From Monosporascus cannonballus (lineage: Eukaryota; Ascomycota; Sordariomycetes; Xylariales): a stretch of DNA of 64,000 nt. Position 1 is the stretch's first letter, and every line of letters starts with the position of its first letter. Below, piece after piece: positions 45,001 through 54,645 of this stretch. Both the position numbers and the translations under genes were made by a program. The DNA lies in contig QJNS01000707.1 in NCBI GenBank assembly GCA_004154925.1, positions 62,001-126,000 of the forward strand, in the 5' to 3' direction. The notes beneath the pieces were generated by a model that made no database searches, was not told where the DNA came from, and saw nothing but the letters and a program-made list of their open reading frames with translations.

Positions 45001-46442
45001 ATTTCCTCAACTCCCTTACCTTTCTTCGCCTTACTCTTTGTTGTCGCATCCCCACGTAACCAGTCATCCTCTTGTTTCTTTTCGGGCTCTGGTGAAGGGT
45101 CGACAATGGCGTTTTTTCCCTTCTTTTTCTTTGGAGTAGATATGGCGTCCCGGAAACCGTCCTCTTCCTTATTATCTTCCTCTGGCTCGGACTCGGGTTC
45201 CTTGGCTTCCTCGGGGCCCCCCTTCTGCTTCATGGACATGCGCCAAACGGCACCCCATGATTCGCCCTCTTTCGCGGGCACTTCCGGTGCTGGGGGTTCA
45301 GATTCGTCGAATTCTTCAATAGCGCCTTCCTTCGTTTTCTTCTTGGACGTAGTTGTACCCCAGGCGCCCAATTGGTCGTCGGTAGCCATATACTGATCCC
45401 CCCTGGAGGCGTCTTTGGGCTCCGCGGGCTTCTCAGGCTCGAGATCGCCCCGAGAAAAGCTCGTCTGGCTCTTTTTCTTGCTCTTCCTGTCCCTCTTGTC
45501 GTTGACAGTCTTGAAGCCGAAGTCAAAGTTGTCTTCCTTCATTTCCGGTTTCTCCTCGAGTGCAGCTTCAGCTTCCTTCTTGGACTTGGGCGTATCGACG
45601 CTCCACGGGTTTTCCTCGACTACGGGTGACTTTTTATCCTCAGTATCTTGGGGCCTGTCAGCCACTTTGGACCCAGACCAATTCCAGAGGGCCCAGGAAC
45701 CGAGCGCGCCGGTTTTCGTGTTTCCTGTCGTGTTTCCAGAAGTGGGGTCGAGCGATGGTGCTGTGTCGTCTAACTTGATATCCTGATATCCATCGACTTT
45801 GGCCGAGTCTGCTGGCGATTCCTCCAATGTAGTCTCGATCTGATTCTTGCCCTTTTTCTTTTTCTTGCCCACGGTCGCGGAGGCAGCCCAATCATCATCC
45901 TGGTTGCCGTTCGTTGCTCCGTCTGTATTTTGCTTGTCGTCCTTGCCATCCTTATCACCTTTGTTGCCCTTGTTGTCCTTACCATCGTTACCGTCGTCAC
46001 CGGCGCCACCGCCGGACTTCCCAGAATCGCCATTAGTGTCACCACCATTGCCGCCGTTATTGCTCCCTTCATCGCTACCGCCACCTCGACCGTCATCCTT
46101 CTTAATCGGCGTGTTCAGATTAAAGGTTTGCATTTTCCTGTTCTTCTTGTTCTTGCCGCACTGGATGAAGCCTTTTTGGGATGAAAAATCAACGGAAGCC
46201 TCCATCGCCGGATCATCAAACAATGAACCGCTTCGCCGTTCTCCTGGACGTCGGCCGTCTTCTGGGGTTGGAGGCTGAGAACTCCCGGAATCTGACGAGA
46301 GGGGACATTTCTGTTTAGCGGCCTCACCGGTCTGGGCACTGTCTTTCGGGATATCAGACGGGATACCACTCTGCTCATCTTCGTTATCGCATGATTTCGA
46401 TATCCGTCGCGAACGTTTCGGCGTTGCATTAGGGATCTCCAA
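39042..46442 (-). CDS. Giant disordered Lys/Glu/Ala-rich repeat protein (about 2400 aa)
   Basis: One open frame of 2466 codons. The first ATG is at 46205, but sequence before it reads as coding (SGSSQPPTPEDGRRPGERRS) and stays open to about 46510, with a CTAAT..GAGCAG acceptor-like site, so a 5' exon is likely. Regions in order: acidic/Gly/Asn-rich N-terminus; residues about 190-900 with around a dozen Trp-containing motifs followed by Lys runs (EDIWSFGTAKKEKKKKKK, DDTWDTFGTAKKDKKKK, LDIWGTFEASKKDKKTK); a coiled-coil stretch of seven units of about 84 residues with EEEELATLE..RFDELI.NANRR; Ala/Glu heptads; Pro-rich runs (PPPPPPPP); Arg/Glu-rich C-terminus ending SSWWRKLTGS. No catalytic domain. 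It resembles what databases call fungal involucrin-repeat proteins, a class that includes the Woronin-body tether Leashin; that identity is unproven. Confidence 0.8.
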   Translation of the reverse strand: MEIPNATPKRSRRISKSCDNEDEQSGIPSDIPKDSAQTGEAAKQKCPLSSDSGSSQPPTPEDGRRPGERRSGSLFDDPAMEASVDFSSQKGFIQCGKNKKNRKMQTFNLNTPIKKDDGRGGGSDEGSNNGGNGGDTNGDSGKSGGGAGDDGNDGKDNKGNKGDKDGKDDKQNTDGATNGNQDDDWAASATVGKKKKKGKNQIETTLEESPADSAKVDGYQDIKLDDTAPSLDPTSGNTTGNTKTGALGSWALWNWSGSKVADRPQDTEDKKSPVVEENPWSVDTPKSKKEAEAALEEKPEMKEDNFDFGFKTVNDKRDRKSKKKSQTSFSRGDLEPEKPAEPKDASRGDQYMATDDQLGAWGTTTSKKKTKEGAIEEFDESEPPAPEVPAKEGESWGAVWRMSMKQKGGPEEAKEPESEPEEDNKEEDGFRDAISTPKKKKGKNAIVDPSPEPEKKQEDDWLRGDATTKSKAKKGKGVEEMRRLKPMSDPNPEPEPEPEKRGEVAMPLKKSKKKQKGAVDPEPAPEPPPPPPPEPEPEPTPPSAVESEKKEEDIWSFGTAKKEKKKKKKDTLDAEPVSLKDPASKLEPEPEPDSKKKKEGRKEVDDDTWDTFGTAKKDKKKKGATEEVPKDPEREPESAPVHEPELEHKDPELDDKDLEPQPKRTERAVEKPNHSWRPGPQSIAEKSTSIWSFWGVKKKLSEAAAVVSSEIIHLDKAKEREPPAKVPPAVPEAPGAGNLDIWGTFEASKKDKKTKRSVDGNLIPDSIEEPKAGNIWGSSGSARDKKGNKNAPVEIENGSQLNGVKPDAVEESKADDDDAWGWGVSKKGDKSKMGAFPPPAPTPPSLGLSDHESEQELEHNVWDESPQDKGRAAAEEAAAAEAQATLQADVSKEENEIADLEAKRARRGYLLKKEQKKWDELMENANRRAAEKAARDAEAKAAQEAAEQAQREAEERAATEAAEAEAMAADEAAETGSQVATEVDSAVAAEEEELATLERKKEERGKLGRKAQRRFDELTENANRRRKERAADEVGITKDIIKEAEEQAAAEAVETGSQAAAEVDAAVAAEEGELAALEVKKEETGRLDKKERRRFDELAENANRRKKERAIDKVDTADEAEEQATAEATVKEAAEAEAQTTLDAAIAAEEEELATLETRKQRRGGRLAKTDQKRFDLLIANANRRREEQAAEAEANAAAKAAEAAEAEAQAAEAEAQAAKEAQAALDAAIAAEEEELATLETRKQRRGGRLAKTDQKRFDLLIANANRRREEQAAEAEANAAAKAAEAAEAEAQAAEAEAQAAKEAQAALDAAIAAEEEELATLETRKQRRGGRLAKTDQKRLDVLIANANRRKEEQVAEAEAKAAAKAAEAAEAEAEAAEAEAQAAEAEAQAAKEAQAALDAVIAAEEEELATLEAKKQRRFVRLTTNEQRRLDELIKNANRRKEEQAADADDVAKEAEEQAAREAEEQATREIEEQAAREAEERAAREAEERAIQEAEEQAERERKEAEAARKKSKKSSKSEEKRSKSSSKDKGNSSSKHKEKAKEKATAEVDEKVDEEITEQMDEKPDEKPDEKPDKNVGAKDLDLLDLEDELDQLAPEEVQQLDDILSAPRAVPKKDKDPFSFWGAKKSFWPEPVSIFKPHVSDTPEIRSAGSSKDPEDITAQEDVPSPSAAVRERAMKKKATKTSGKLKMFESFESAKEETEAEDDFVDAPPAVPPPPPPPPIVPHSKEEKKKAKKKARRLLLDPGPERVVEPEPEPAPEPRPGEASAESKRSKASDIPGSFPGDEDGDEVIEIVDEAVQKKSKKSKKHSSKSKGVTPPPPPVPPPPPPPASTVPPEHAPKEPPEEPPEGLSEEEPAVPPSAPRPPAVPDAPPPPPEIRSSRKERAKISRDGASPWVVYSTMQHEKEKYSKPLNSGWEDRRRFGRDIEEKTHSKDSSSDKAEKRERVAATAKLRMSRLFESTPPLSRSMPTPDKQHNPRKSGSSRRHSVEMTGGLTSPPPEAMPSMSSKAAQVLGVDDSHKRRRSKPRPVEEYDNIPMAETANLASSPEKTFRRRPKFQTDDHVMFDAPDVAPTPVKRPESSGKKGLAGLFGGLMSSSRTEKRPEPRRRHTYHAPEDEGRPDKKVKSSRGYREQENDYTTDGDREARRAARRARRAEEKAAEEERLAKEARREKRKRREEEAEARKQEEREARRAERRSMRPRGTELRDAETKEAERAERRRLRRLEKEAAAAAAAEEAAAEARRAARVDRRRSRHVDASEDDEERRRRREARRAEKEASRRRSAQVDDYVHPRESSRHVDDERRGKRQAWPHSGTSSWVKELSDAGPPEEEGFITDPPPPTTDDEARRAARRARRRAKYGEDYVEFEDGPRRSRAKYSEDHGDLDHDPRRSRPKYSEDYGELDDNQRRRRARREERERRNDRDRDRRGGSDGSGEKHHREPVFPDTTTPRSSWWRKLTGS
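42499..43002 (-). repeat. Two near-identical 252-bp tandem units inside the giant gene
   Basis: Units 42499-42750 and 42751-43002 differ at very few bases; a more diverged unit follows on each side. Each encodes 84 residues (AIAAEEEELATLETRKQRRG and onward to EAQAAKEAQAALDA). The period is an exact multiple of three, so copy number can change without breaking the frame. Recent unequal exchange is the simplest explanation. Confidence 0.85.
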
Positions 46443-48542
46443 AGGCTTCGTAGTGACACAACCACGGGTCGGTTTCGAAAAGGGGCCGTTTCCCTGCTCG
46501 GTCCGCGCAATTAGCCTTTTCCGTCTTCAGAGTGACGACGGTTTATGTATGCGATAGACGGTAACGTGAATGTTCCAAGAGAGCCCTCGACTAGGCCTCC
46601 AAAACCTGCTCCCTCTCTTCTAATTCTTACTAGCCAGAATTTGCCCAAAGCACGGGCAGAGACAAAAGAACACATACAGGTAGCGCCCTGGCCTGGTTGA
46701 GGAGCCACGAGCTTGCGATGAGCTTCAATCGAACATCTACGTCGAGCTCATCCCACTGAGGCACCGTGATCATACTCGCAGTCGCCGAAGGCTGGGTCGT
46801 CAGCCAGCCAGATGCGCTTCTTGTCCCGCTCGCGCAGAACGCCATAACCTCGGCCGCAGCCATTGTTCTGGAGGGGAAAGCTCGACTGTTCGCGCCGGGC
46901 TATGAGAACCATAGAAGCTGAGATGGTGTCTTAAGTCAGCTGAATTGATAACAAAGCGGGTGTCGCGACCGCCTTTCGAGCCGAGGGATTTAGACGGCAG
47001 CGGGAATGCTTCAAGACTATGGGCGCCAGCGTAAACCGTCCTGACTGCTGCCAAAAGCTTGAACGTTTCAAACGAATCATTCAGACTTTCGAGGTTCCGG
47101 ATAGCGCGAAAAGTGTCTTCATTGCTCAAAAGGGCAGGATTGTGTTGGACAAAGCAGAACAGGTTGGCGCAAGATTGGGTGCCCCAGAGCTCTTAGTTCC
47201 CCAGGTCCGACGAGATTTCTGCAATAGTTACTACGCGCCTTTCTGCTGCTCCTTCGAGCGTTCTCCTTGCCGTAAGAGAGCGGGAAAAAAAGAAAATTCG
47301 AGTTTCGCTCGCGCTCCAATGGAAAACATAAGCGAAGTAAACAGGGTCGCAGTAGGAAGTGGTTGGTCGTGATAACCACCAATGGCACGCGCAGAGCTGA
47401 TTCTGGCGGTGCGCAGGCTGCAAATATAGTAAGACGCTGTGAGATGGGTGTCTCCCTGCGTGTGAGTCGTGACGCCCTTCAGCCGCTCCAGCACGTCGTC
47501 TTACCAGACAGATGGATTAAGCAATCATCAATCGAAAGTCGCAACTGTCGATCAAAGTTGCAAACTGCTTCGTACTTAGGACTTCGTCCCCAAAGCAAGA
47601 CTGTCTCTTTCCTCGCTTGTACTGGGCCAGTCAAGTGTACAAGGGCAGGAAAGACAATACGAAGTACATGTGTATATCTAGGTAGCCTTATGTTGTGTTT
47701 TGTATGTATTTACGTATGTGTGTATGTATGTATGCATGCATGTTTGTATGGGTATGCATAAGAATATGTATGGCCGGCTTCGCCTGCCGGTTCCTACATA
47801 TGTACAATGATAATATGCCGTCTTACTGGAGTAAACAGACGAGGGCGGACTCTGAGGCCACAGGGTCTTGGAAGGGTGTGTACATCAGTACTGTTCGTGC
47901 ACCGAACCAAGAAACCTTGTGATTGTCCGATGGCTGGTCTAGATATTCATTGGTTCCCGCCTGCGTGATCTTCCCCTCCCCCCGCACCTCGATATTTTGT
48001 TTCCACTTACACCCACAGAGTCCCGCATCACCTCCCGTTCATCAAATGATACTTCCTTTGGGGGGTATCTATGGTGGTACGTGCGCCCGCGATGATATGT
48101 CCTGATCAGGGGAAATATGAAGAAGATCAATATATGAACAGAGGGATGGAGATAGGGATAGGGGTATACATAATAGTAGAGGCATAATTAATATCCCCAG
48201 CCGTGCCCTCTTGAATACCAAACGCAACCCCCACGATGCCAACATTATTTTGGATCCCATGACAACCTCTAGCAACAACCTTCCCGTTGCCCCTGTTCTC
48301 ATCACAGGTGGGGCCACGGGTCACGAAGTCAAACTTGTGGGTAACAGGAACCTGCACAATGTTGAACTCCCCTGCAGAGGTGCACCTGCCACATGATTTT
48401 CGCCCTGTCCTGTCGCCCAATCCACTGATGGGAGACGCGATTTTAGGGAGCCCCTCCGCCACTCCTTTTGGCTCTTGAACCCCTCATCTTGTCAAGTTTC
48501 CAGCTTCAAAGATCGTGAGATTGAGTTATCCAGCCCCTGTTC
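46443..48542. other. Region upstream of giant gene; no gene called
   Basis: Minus-strand frames at 46630-46863 (including PQWDELDVDVRLKLIASSWL) and 46800-47129 (FRAIRNLESLNDSFETFKLL) look protein-like and might be 5' exons of the giant gene or a separate small gene, but no complete splice chain was found. A TATG-type microsatellite lies at 47695-47775. Confidence 0.35.
47695..47775. repeat. TATG/TGTA microsatellite
   Basis: Imperfect run of GTAT/GTATGT units with GCAT interruptions, about 80 bp. Ordinary simple repeat. Confidence 0.7.
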
Positions 48543-48632
48543 ACATCCAGGTCGCGATCAAAATAATTGACATACATATATAGGACCCACTAACCAAAAA
48601 CGTGTCGATTATTTTGATCGCGACCTGACATC
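48543..48632. mobile_element. 80-bp TIR mini-element with 5-bp target duplication
   Basis: Inverted repeats of 25 bp with one mismatch bound the element 48548-48627; the first 20 bases are CAGGTCGCGATCAAAATAAT. Both sides are flanked by a direct ACATC (48543-48547 and 48628-48632), a clean 5-bp target site duplication. The internal spacer is only 30 bp (AT-rich, with TATATA), so the element is almost all TIR and can fold into a long hairpin. It has no coding capacity and must be mobilised in trans; the superfamily cannot be fixed from the ends alone. Confidence 0.85.
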
Positions 48633-49827
48633 TTATCTGGGCAGGTCCGTGTTCTATTCAATGTACCGAGAGCCTGAACCACGGGACAAGACAAGCAAGA
48701 AGATAGTCGCGGATGAATGGGCAAGTGAAGGTGATCATCTCTCTCTCTCCCAAGCACATAAGTCTATCGCTGGTGGAATCTGCTGCGCGACACAACTGTC
48801 CCTGTGCCCTGTGACGAATGAATACAATAATACCTAGCTTTCTTGGACCCGACCAATAGTTGTGCCCAATTGCTGATGCACTTGAACGCGCCGCCCGCGG
48901 CTCATCTACTTTATCCCCATCACTCCTTCAATTGAGGTATCGATACATGATGGGGATGGGCAGCTATACGCCTGCTGGCCAGACTTCCACGTTGTTGGAC
49001 CCATCCTGCCCGTGAAGACTTGTCGTCTGAGAATCCCGTCGCATCTGGCAACCACTGCCGGCCCGCTGTCCATGTCTCTTTGCTTTCCTTCTCTATAGTG
49101 CGAAGTATTTATCAGGATACATATATCCCTTTGCCGCTCAAGCAGACACGCGCGCAGAATGCAATCTGACTCTAACCCTTGCTACTATCCGTGCAAGACT
49201 GGGTGTCCTCGCTTTACCATATTGTAGCATGCGACTCTATTCACACTTCCGAGCCTCTTTCCAGTGAGGACGCCTGATTCGCCGTAGAAGGGATAGAAGC
49301 AGGCAGGCTATTGCGGATCCCTCCATGCAGCTACAGCCATCTTACAGGCCTTTGACCGAAAGAGGTATCGCGAGGCCTTCACCGCTCCAAACGTGCATCG
49401 AGGCATCCATCCTGGATGCACAGAAAAGCGCAAGAAATTTGCAAACACATTCGAATGCTGAGTTCATTCTTACTGGAAACAAATTGCTTTGTCACTGCTG
49501 GTACCATCGATGCGTCAGTGGAGGCGCGATTCAGTGATCACTCGACTCTGACGACTAATCTAGCGACAGATTCGTTCGTCCTCCAGCTCTGTTTTGGCGG
49601 TCAAGCCCAAAATGGGAATGTTTATATGCGTCTTGTCTCGCTGTTCATGACGAGTCGCTTTGTACTTGTCGTACGTTTTCACTCGACAGGCCATCTTATT
49701 CTCACCCGACTCTGGGTTCCATTGCAGTTGCCAATCTCGAACCCATACAGTCTCTTCGTCCGTACTCGACCTGTCCGGATTCGGGCAGTCGATCTCGGTG
49801 GATATCCGCGTATCACACACCCGCATA

Positions 49828-50022
49828 CTACGCCTCGGTGGAGAAATTGAAGCCCAATGACGACCCTCCATTGTAGTCTACGCCCGGTTTGTGGCGAAAA
49901 CCGCAGGCATCGAAGTCGCCCGAATCTCCGTTGTTCGTTCCAAGAATCTTCGATCCTTGGAGGTCTGGGTTGAAGGTAGGTACGCGACTGTAGGCATCTG
50001 TGGGAGCAGCTCTGTCAGCCAT
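49828..50022 (-). CDS. Hypothetical small protein, 64 aa
   Basis: MADRAAPTDAYSRVPTFNPD continues through a Gly/Asn/Asp-rich middle (ILGTNNGDSGDFDACGFRHK) to GSSLGFNFSTEA. Composition is coding-like, and the frame is open upstream, so this could be the last exon of a larger gene. No domain or signal recognised. Confidence 0.25.
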   Translation of the reverse strand: MADRAAPTDAYSRVPTFNPDLQGSKILGTNNGDSGDFDACGFRHKPGVDYNGGSSLGFNFSTEA

Positions 50023-51073
50023 GGTGTTCAGCATTTGCCCCTTCTCGTCTTGGTTTTCCCCTGAGTGTCTTGAAATTGTTTTCGGTCCCGGACAGGAGAT
50101 GCGCGCACCTGATGAACCCCATCAAACGGCAAAGAAAGCTGGTCGATGAACTTTTTAGCATTTCCATCATAAGTTTGCGCCTCTCTATTCAAGGCGCCCG
50201 TATATATAGGGCTCCCATCAAAGGTGCGTTGGCTTGAACTTGAGAAGACCGATGATTCCTAAAGCCGATTTAAAACGGTGTCCTGGCGCATATCTTAGGT
50301 GAGGTAGATGCCAAAGCGCATTCGGTTACCCCTTCAAAACTCGAGTCATATTAGATGCCACTTAGGTAACTCCAAAACCAATACTGCCCTCTCCCCCTAA
50401 AAAACAAACATTTATCTAGCCCCCTATGAGCAACGTCACAGTTCATTGTGGCCCTTCTCAGAGAGCGGTTATATGCAAGCTCGCTATGTGGATATATACC
50501 AATATGTCCAACGCACCTGACATCACGATGTCGGATTCCTCTGAGTGGATCGGTCTCTTGCCCCTTGTACCTATATCTACGCCGGAGGTCAGGGTCCAGC
50601 ATACAATACACCGGGTAGACTGAAGCACCGGTCCCCAATTCACCCCAAGTCCAGTTCAGCAAGTCTATGGGGATATATCGCTTCCTCTGGCACCAGGACG
50701 AGCCATATATGGGCGGCGTGTTCACCAGGCCGGTCAGCGTCTCCACCGCATGCTTTTCGCCTTCCTGGGGCTCTCGCTGATATCGAAAAATGCTTGTGCC
50801 TGCAGTCAGTCATTGATGTCCGATTAATCGTAGCAAAAGCGGGCGCTTGGGTCTAGGCTGGATTTTTGCATACGTGGCCGCCACTCCTTGGTCACATCTA
50901 CCGTTCATCAGCAGCTTCGATAGGCCGAGACGGGCAGGAACAGCCGGTGAACATTAATCCAGCTACGTAGTGACCGTCATAAGTATGAACACCTCTGCGT
51001 TTCTCGAGCAGGCGAATCGGATATAAAGCATCGCATGCTGTTCTTGCTTCATCAGCGCCAACTATTGCCTGGC

Positions 51074-51523
51074 CTATGGTCGGTCACCACACTTCGCGGC
51101 ACGCTGTCCTGCCCAAACCGCACAACTGCTGTCCCGAGAGAGCAGCAATGCTACGACGTCATCTTCACCAGAGGTGAAGACCTCTAGGCAGAAATGATCG
51201 TGATGATGCCGTGGTGATGACATATAAGCCACAGCGCTGGCGTCATGTTCCGACCCGAATCCTATGAGACACCTTATACAGTGCTTAATGTCCTTCGTCT
51301 GCAGCTCTATGATCACGGGAAAGTGTGGCTTCTTGAGTGTTCCAACAGGAATAGCTCGGTATCTGACTTGCTCACAGTCCGCGAAGCCGCCATGTTGATT
51401 AGCACGGACCGTTGAAGGGGACAACGAAGATCGGTAAAAGAGAGCCTTGGACGATGAACTTGTGCCTAAATAATGCGAGAAGGGCCCTCGACATCCCCGA
51501 CAAGTCCTTTTATGACGAGGCAA
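51074..51523 (-). CDS. Hypothetical protein, 149 aa
   Basis: The longest frame in this stretch. It begins MPRHKRTCRGCRGPFSHYLG (basic, CxxC) and contains a plausible folded part (FPVIIELQTKDIKHCIRCLI, DDVVALLLSRDSSCAVWAGQ). No family recognised, codon usage is not clearly better than the background, and no flanking support exists. Could be spurious. Confidence 0.25.
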   Translation of the reverse strand: MPRHKRTCRGCRGPFSHYLGTSSSSKALFYRSSLSPSTVRANQHGGFADCEQVRYRAIPVGTLKKPHFPVIIELQTKDIKHCIRCLIGFGSEHDASAVAYMSSPRHHHDHFCLEVFTSGEDDVVALLLSRDSSCAVWAGQRAAKCGDRP

Positions 51524-52599
51524 AGAAAAAAGAGGGAGGGGGGGTTTAGTAACTTCCGCGAGCTTTGACCAGTTCAGCTTCGAACGGCACTACAGTCTAT
51601 CAATCTCCAGGTGTGTCGCTGACGCCGGTCACAGTCGAAGACGCTGGATCTGCAGCTCGTCTCATGATCCCTCGCTGGAGGCTTGAGTCGCCTCTCGAAT
51701 CGAGGGGGGCATCGGCAGCCAAGGTTTAGGCATGTTCGTGCCCTAGACCCCGAATTGTGAGGAAACAGGCAGTGCTACAACTATCAACCGATGCTCAGGT
51801 TTCGGGGATTTAAGAGCCGCTTACATTCTAGTGGTGCCGTTTACATGGCTGCCATCACGGCCCGCAACGTCGTCCGAGCATGGTCCTTTGATACCCCTGA
51901 GGCGTCGGCTGGGGTTTTGACGGGCCGCAATTGGGGAATCCGGAGTCTGATGTCTGCACTGAGCCCTTCTTTTTGCTGCGAATCTCCGCCGCGGACCGGA
52001 AGTGAAACAGTGCTACGATAACCTATTTATTTTGGAAACAGCGCTTGGTGGCTAATTGCCAATTAGGCCGTTGCTGCACTATAAGTCGGAAGGGCAACAG
52101 CGAGCTCCGCCATTCGGATCAGGCTGGTTTACAGCCTTGACAACATCTCGGCTCTGTTTCTTCGATCCATCGATCATTGCGGTAGTTCCTCTCTTGAAAC
52201 TGTGTTGATACGTCACGTCTTCATCCTTAGTGATTGGCAATACCTACACCCCGAAATGGGGGAGGTGATCTGAGCCTAGATTTCGGATTCCAAATACAGA
52301 GACACAGAATTGGAGGCGTTCTTTCAACCACCTTGTTGGAGTGAGAAGTGCACAGTTCCACAGGTAGCAGTAATGTGACCATATGTAGGTTAACGGTTCG
52401 CGACGAGGGAGCGTTCACCAAGAGTTGGTAGGCATTCCGTTCTTTTTGGATGCTAAGCTTTCACTCCTAGCAGACGGATCTTATGAACAACTATTCGATA
52501 TCGAAGATACAGATGGCTTGCGAGCCGAGCTGCGAACGCCGGATAACCCCTAATAAGGGCGTCTGGACAGAAACCCTTTTCGGGGTATGGTTACACGAC

Positions 52600-53722
52600 A
52601 GGAATGCGCGCTGCAGGCCCGCGGCTCGTCTCCCAGATTGCCTTCATGAACTCGAACTCGTCGCGCTTCGGCGGGGACTTGCCCCCACGAGAAGGCGCAG
52701 CGCTGGCTGAAGATCTCGTAACCGAGCGTGACGAGGGGCCGGCCGCGGACGTTGGGGATCTCGCGGTACAGTGCCTCCTCATCGACGGGTACGATGGCGC
52801 CCTGTCTGGGCTCCCTCCGCGGGTCGTCGCTGAACGCGCGGGATATCGGCACTGAGCGACCGCAGATAATCGGACTTTGCACGGCGAGCCAGGCCGTGAC
52901 CACGCGCAGACCCGAAATCTTCGCGAACTGAACCCGGAGGAGCCCCGTCACCGTGGCGCCGCCGTGGATCAGGACCGGGTACGGCTCCGCCGCGGGCCCC
53001 GTCGGCACTGGCAGCTTGAGGACTTATAGAGCCGTCGGCCTTAGTCGTCGTCTTCGTTGTTGCTAAGAAGTGGGATGTCCGATTGGCGGAAGGGGAAAGG
53101 GCGCGAAACGTACCACGGTGGTGTTGGAGATGGCCAAGGTCGCCGCCTCCTCGTTGCTAAGGTTGTCGGGACCTTGATCCGCACATCTCCCCTGGCGATG
53201 AGGTACTCTGCGAAGTAGCCAGACTCTAATTCCAGCGAGTTTCTTAAGTCACCTACAGTTAACGACACGCGTGTTTCATCTCCAGTGACCTTGATTTCTT
53301 CTTTATCCCACCCAGCATACCAATCCCCTACCCCTAACCTCTCTTTCCTTTCCGCTCTCAGTTCCAGCGAAGGCAAAGCAATCGCTTCGCCCAGAATTAA
53401 AGGAAGTGGAAAGGGAAAGAAGAGAAGAAAGCAAGTATACTTGCGCCCCATGAACAAAGCCGGCGAAGCGATCGCCCTTACGGAACAGCTCGGTGATCTT
53501 GCTGCCGACCTCCTTCACGACGCCCACGTAGTCGCACCCGCAGCGGGCACGGGGCTTGCAACACCCGAGATGGATGTGCTTCTAGTCGGTGGGGTTGATG
53601 GCGACGGCCGTGATCCAGACGAGGACGTGCTCGTCGCGGAGCAGAGGGACGTGTACCTCCCGGATCTCGGCACTACCCTCGTCTACCATCTCGATGGCCT
53701 TCATCTTGGCTTGTACTGGCAT
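52600..53722 (-). pseudogene. Zinc-type alcohol dehydrogenase/enoyl reductase, disabled
   Basis: Medium-chain dehydrogenase/reductase remnant starting MPVQAKMKAIEMVDEGSAEI then VHVPLLRDEHVLVW, VAINPTD, CGCDYVGVVKEVGSKITELF, KGDRFAGFVHGA; after an intron-like gap, SGYFAEYLIARGDVRIKVPT, then EPYPVLIHGGATVTGLL and FAKISGLRVV (nucleotide-binding GG.T.TG), and a C-terminal piece KSPPKRDEFEFMKAIWETSR. This matches the fungal ToxD/trans-enoyl-reductase-like branch. Lesions: the conserved Trp in NPTDWK is a TAG stop (about 53594), a single A is missing after PTTL (about 53151), and about 50-100 residues between the nucleotide-binding fold and the C-terminus are replaced by unrelated or frameshifted sequence. 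No functional enzyme can be made. Confidence 0.75.
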
Positions 53723-54645
53723 GCCTCGGGCTTTGAGGTTACAGAAAGACTATTGTGTTTCAGCGGAGGTCCCGGAAGCTAAGCAATGAACTCTGGGTTG
53801 GTTGCGTCATTGGGACCACGATACCGCAATTTATCCTTTCGTGCAGGGGGAGTGTTGAGTTGCTTTATACAAGCCATCTATCTGCTGAATAATTCGGCAC
53901 TTTCTCAGTCGAATGAGGCTACTCGTCAGGGCTCCAGAAGCCGATGACTGGAAAGAGCCCGGACGGGCATATGCTATGTCGGGCATCCCCCTTAAACCCG
54001 GACGAGTCGTCCGTTAGACCCCGCTTCTCCTGATCCTCAGTGCGGACGAAATGTTAAGTTGAAGAGAGCTCCTTACAAAAATAACTCGCGAATAGCATTC
54101 TTCCAAAGTCGTCTTCATCACAGCAGCTCCTTGAGGGGATGGGTATACTGTTCCCTGGATGAGTACACATGACATAATCGATCTGCATTGCTGCTTAGAA
54201 CCCCCCTTGGAGAGCCTTAGCGAGGTAATGTGTAGTACCCGAAATTGCATATTAGAATGCTTAAAATGGAGCTGATAGAAACATATCGCACCATACAGAA
54301 ATAAGACTCGGTGGATAACAAAGAGGTGTGGAAATAGATAGCAATATATACGGGATCGAGGTCCCAACATAAAAAATGGATCAACTCCAGGTGGTATCTA
54401 TCTCGCTCTCTAGAAGGGTAAATCAAATCCATACGTGATAAAAGGGAAACATAGCAATGACTTGTCACCCAAGCCTGTCACATAATCCAAAACCGTTAAC
54501 CCGCTAAAGCCGTAGCCCAGGGGGCTAGTCCGTATATATCCGTCTAACCAAAAACAGGCCGCCGAAGAAAGAGTTTCGGAGTAGAGCAAGAGCGCCGGTA
54601 AAACATATTAAGGTCTGGAGTCGATAATCAAGACTGGTCGAAACT
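53723..54645. other. Intergenic stretch, no gene seen
   Basis: Holds the 3' flank of CRZ1 and the 5' flank of the disabled dehydrogenase. Frames at 54014-54468 lack motifs. Confidence 0.5.

Larger units (their letters stand above)
48633..52599. other. Intergenic region, 4 kb, with weak open frames
   Basis: Two low-confidence frames are listed separately. Polypurine/polypyrimidine patches and short AT-rich parts occur, but no further conserved coding or RNA signal was recognised. Confidence 0.45.

Noticed and set aside
39191..46278. Long plus-strand frames opposite the giant gene (e.g. 43954-45396, 480 codons)
   Set aside because: Ser/Phe-rich antisense shadows of the Lys/Glu-rich coding strand.
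53285..53789. Plus-strand 165-codon frame
   Set aside because: Antisense of the dehydrogenase pseudogene, whose conserved motifs are on the minus strand.
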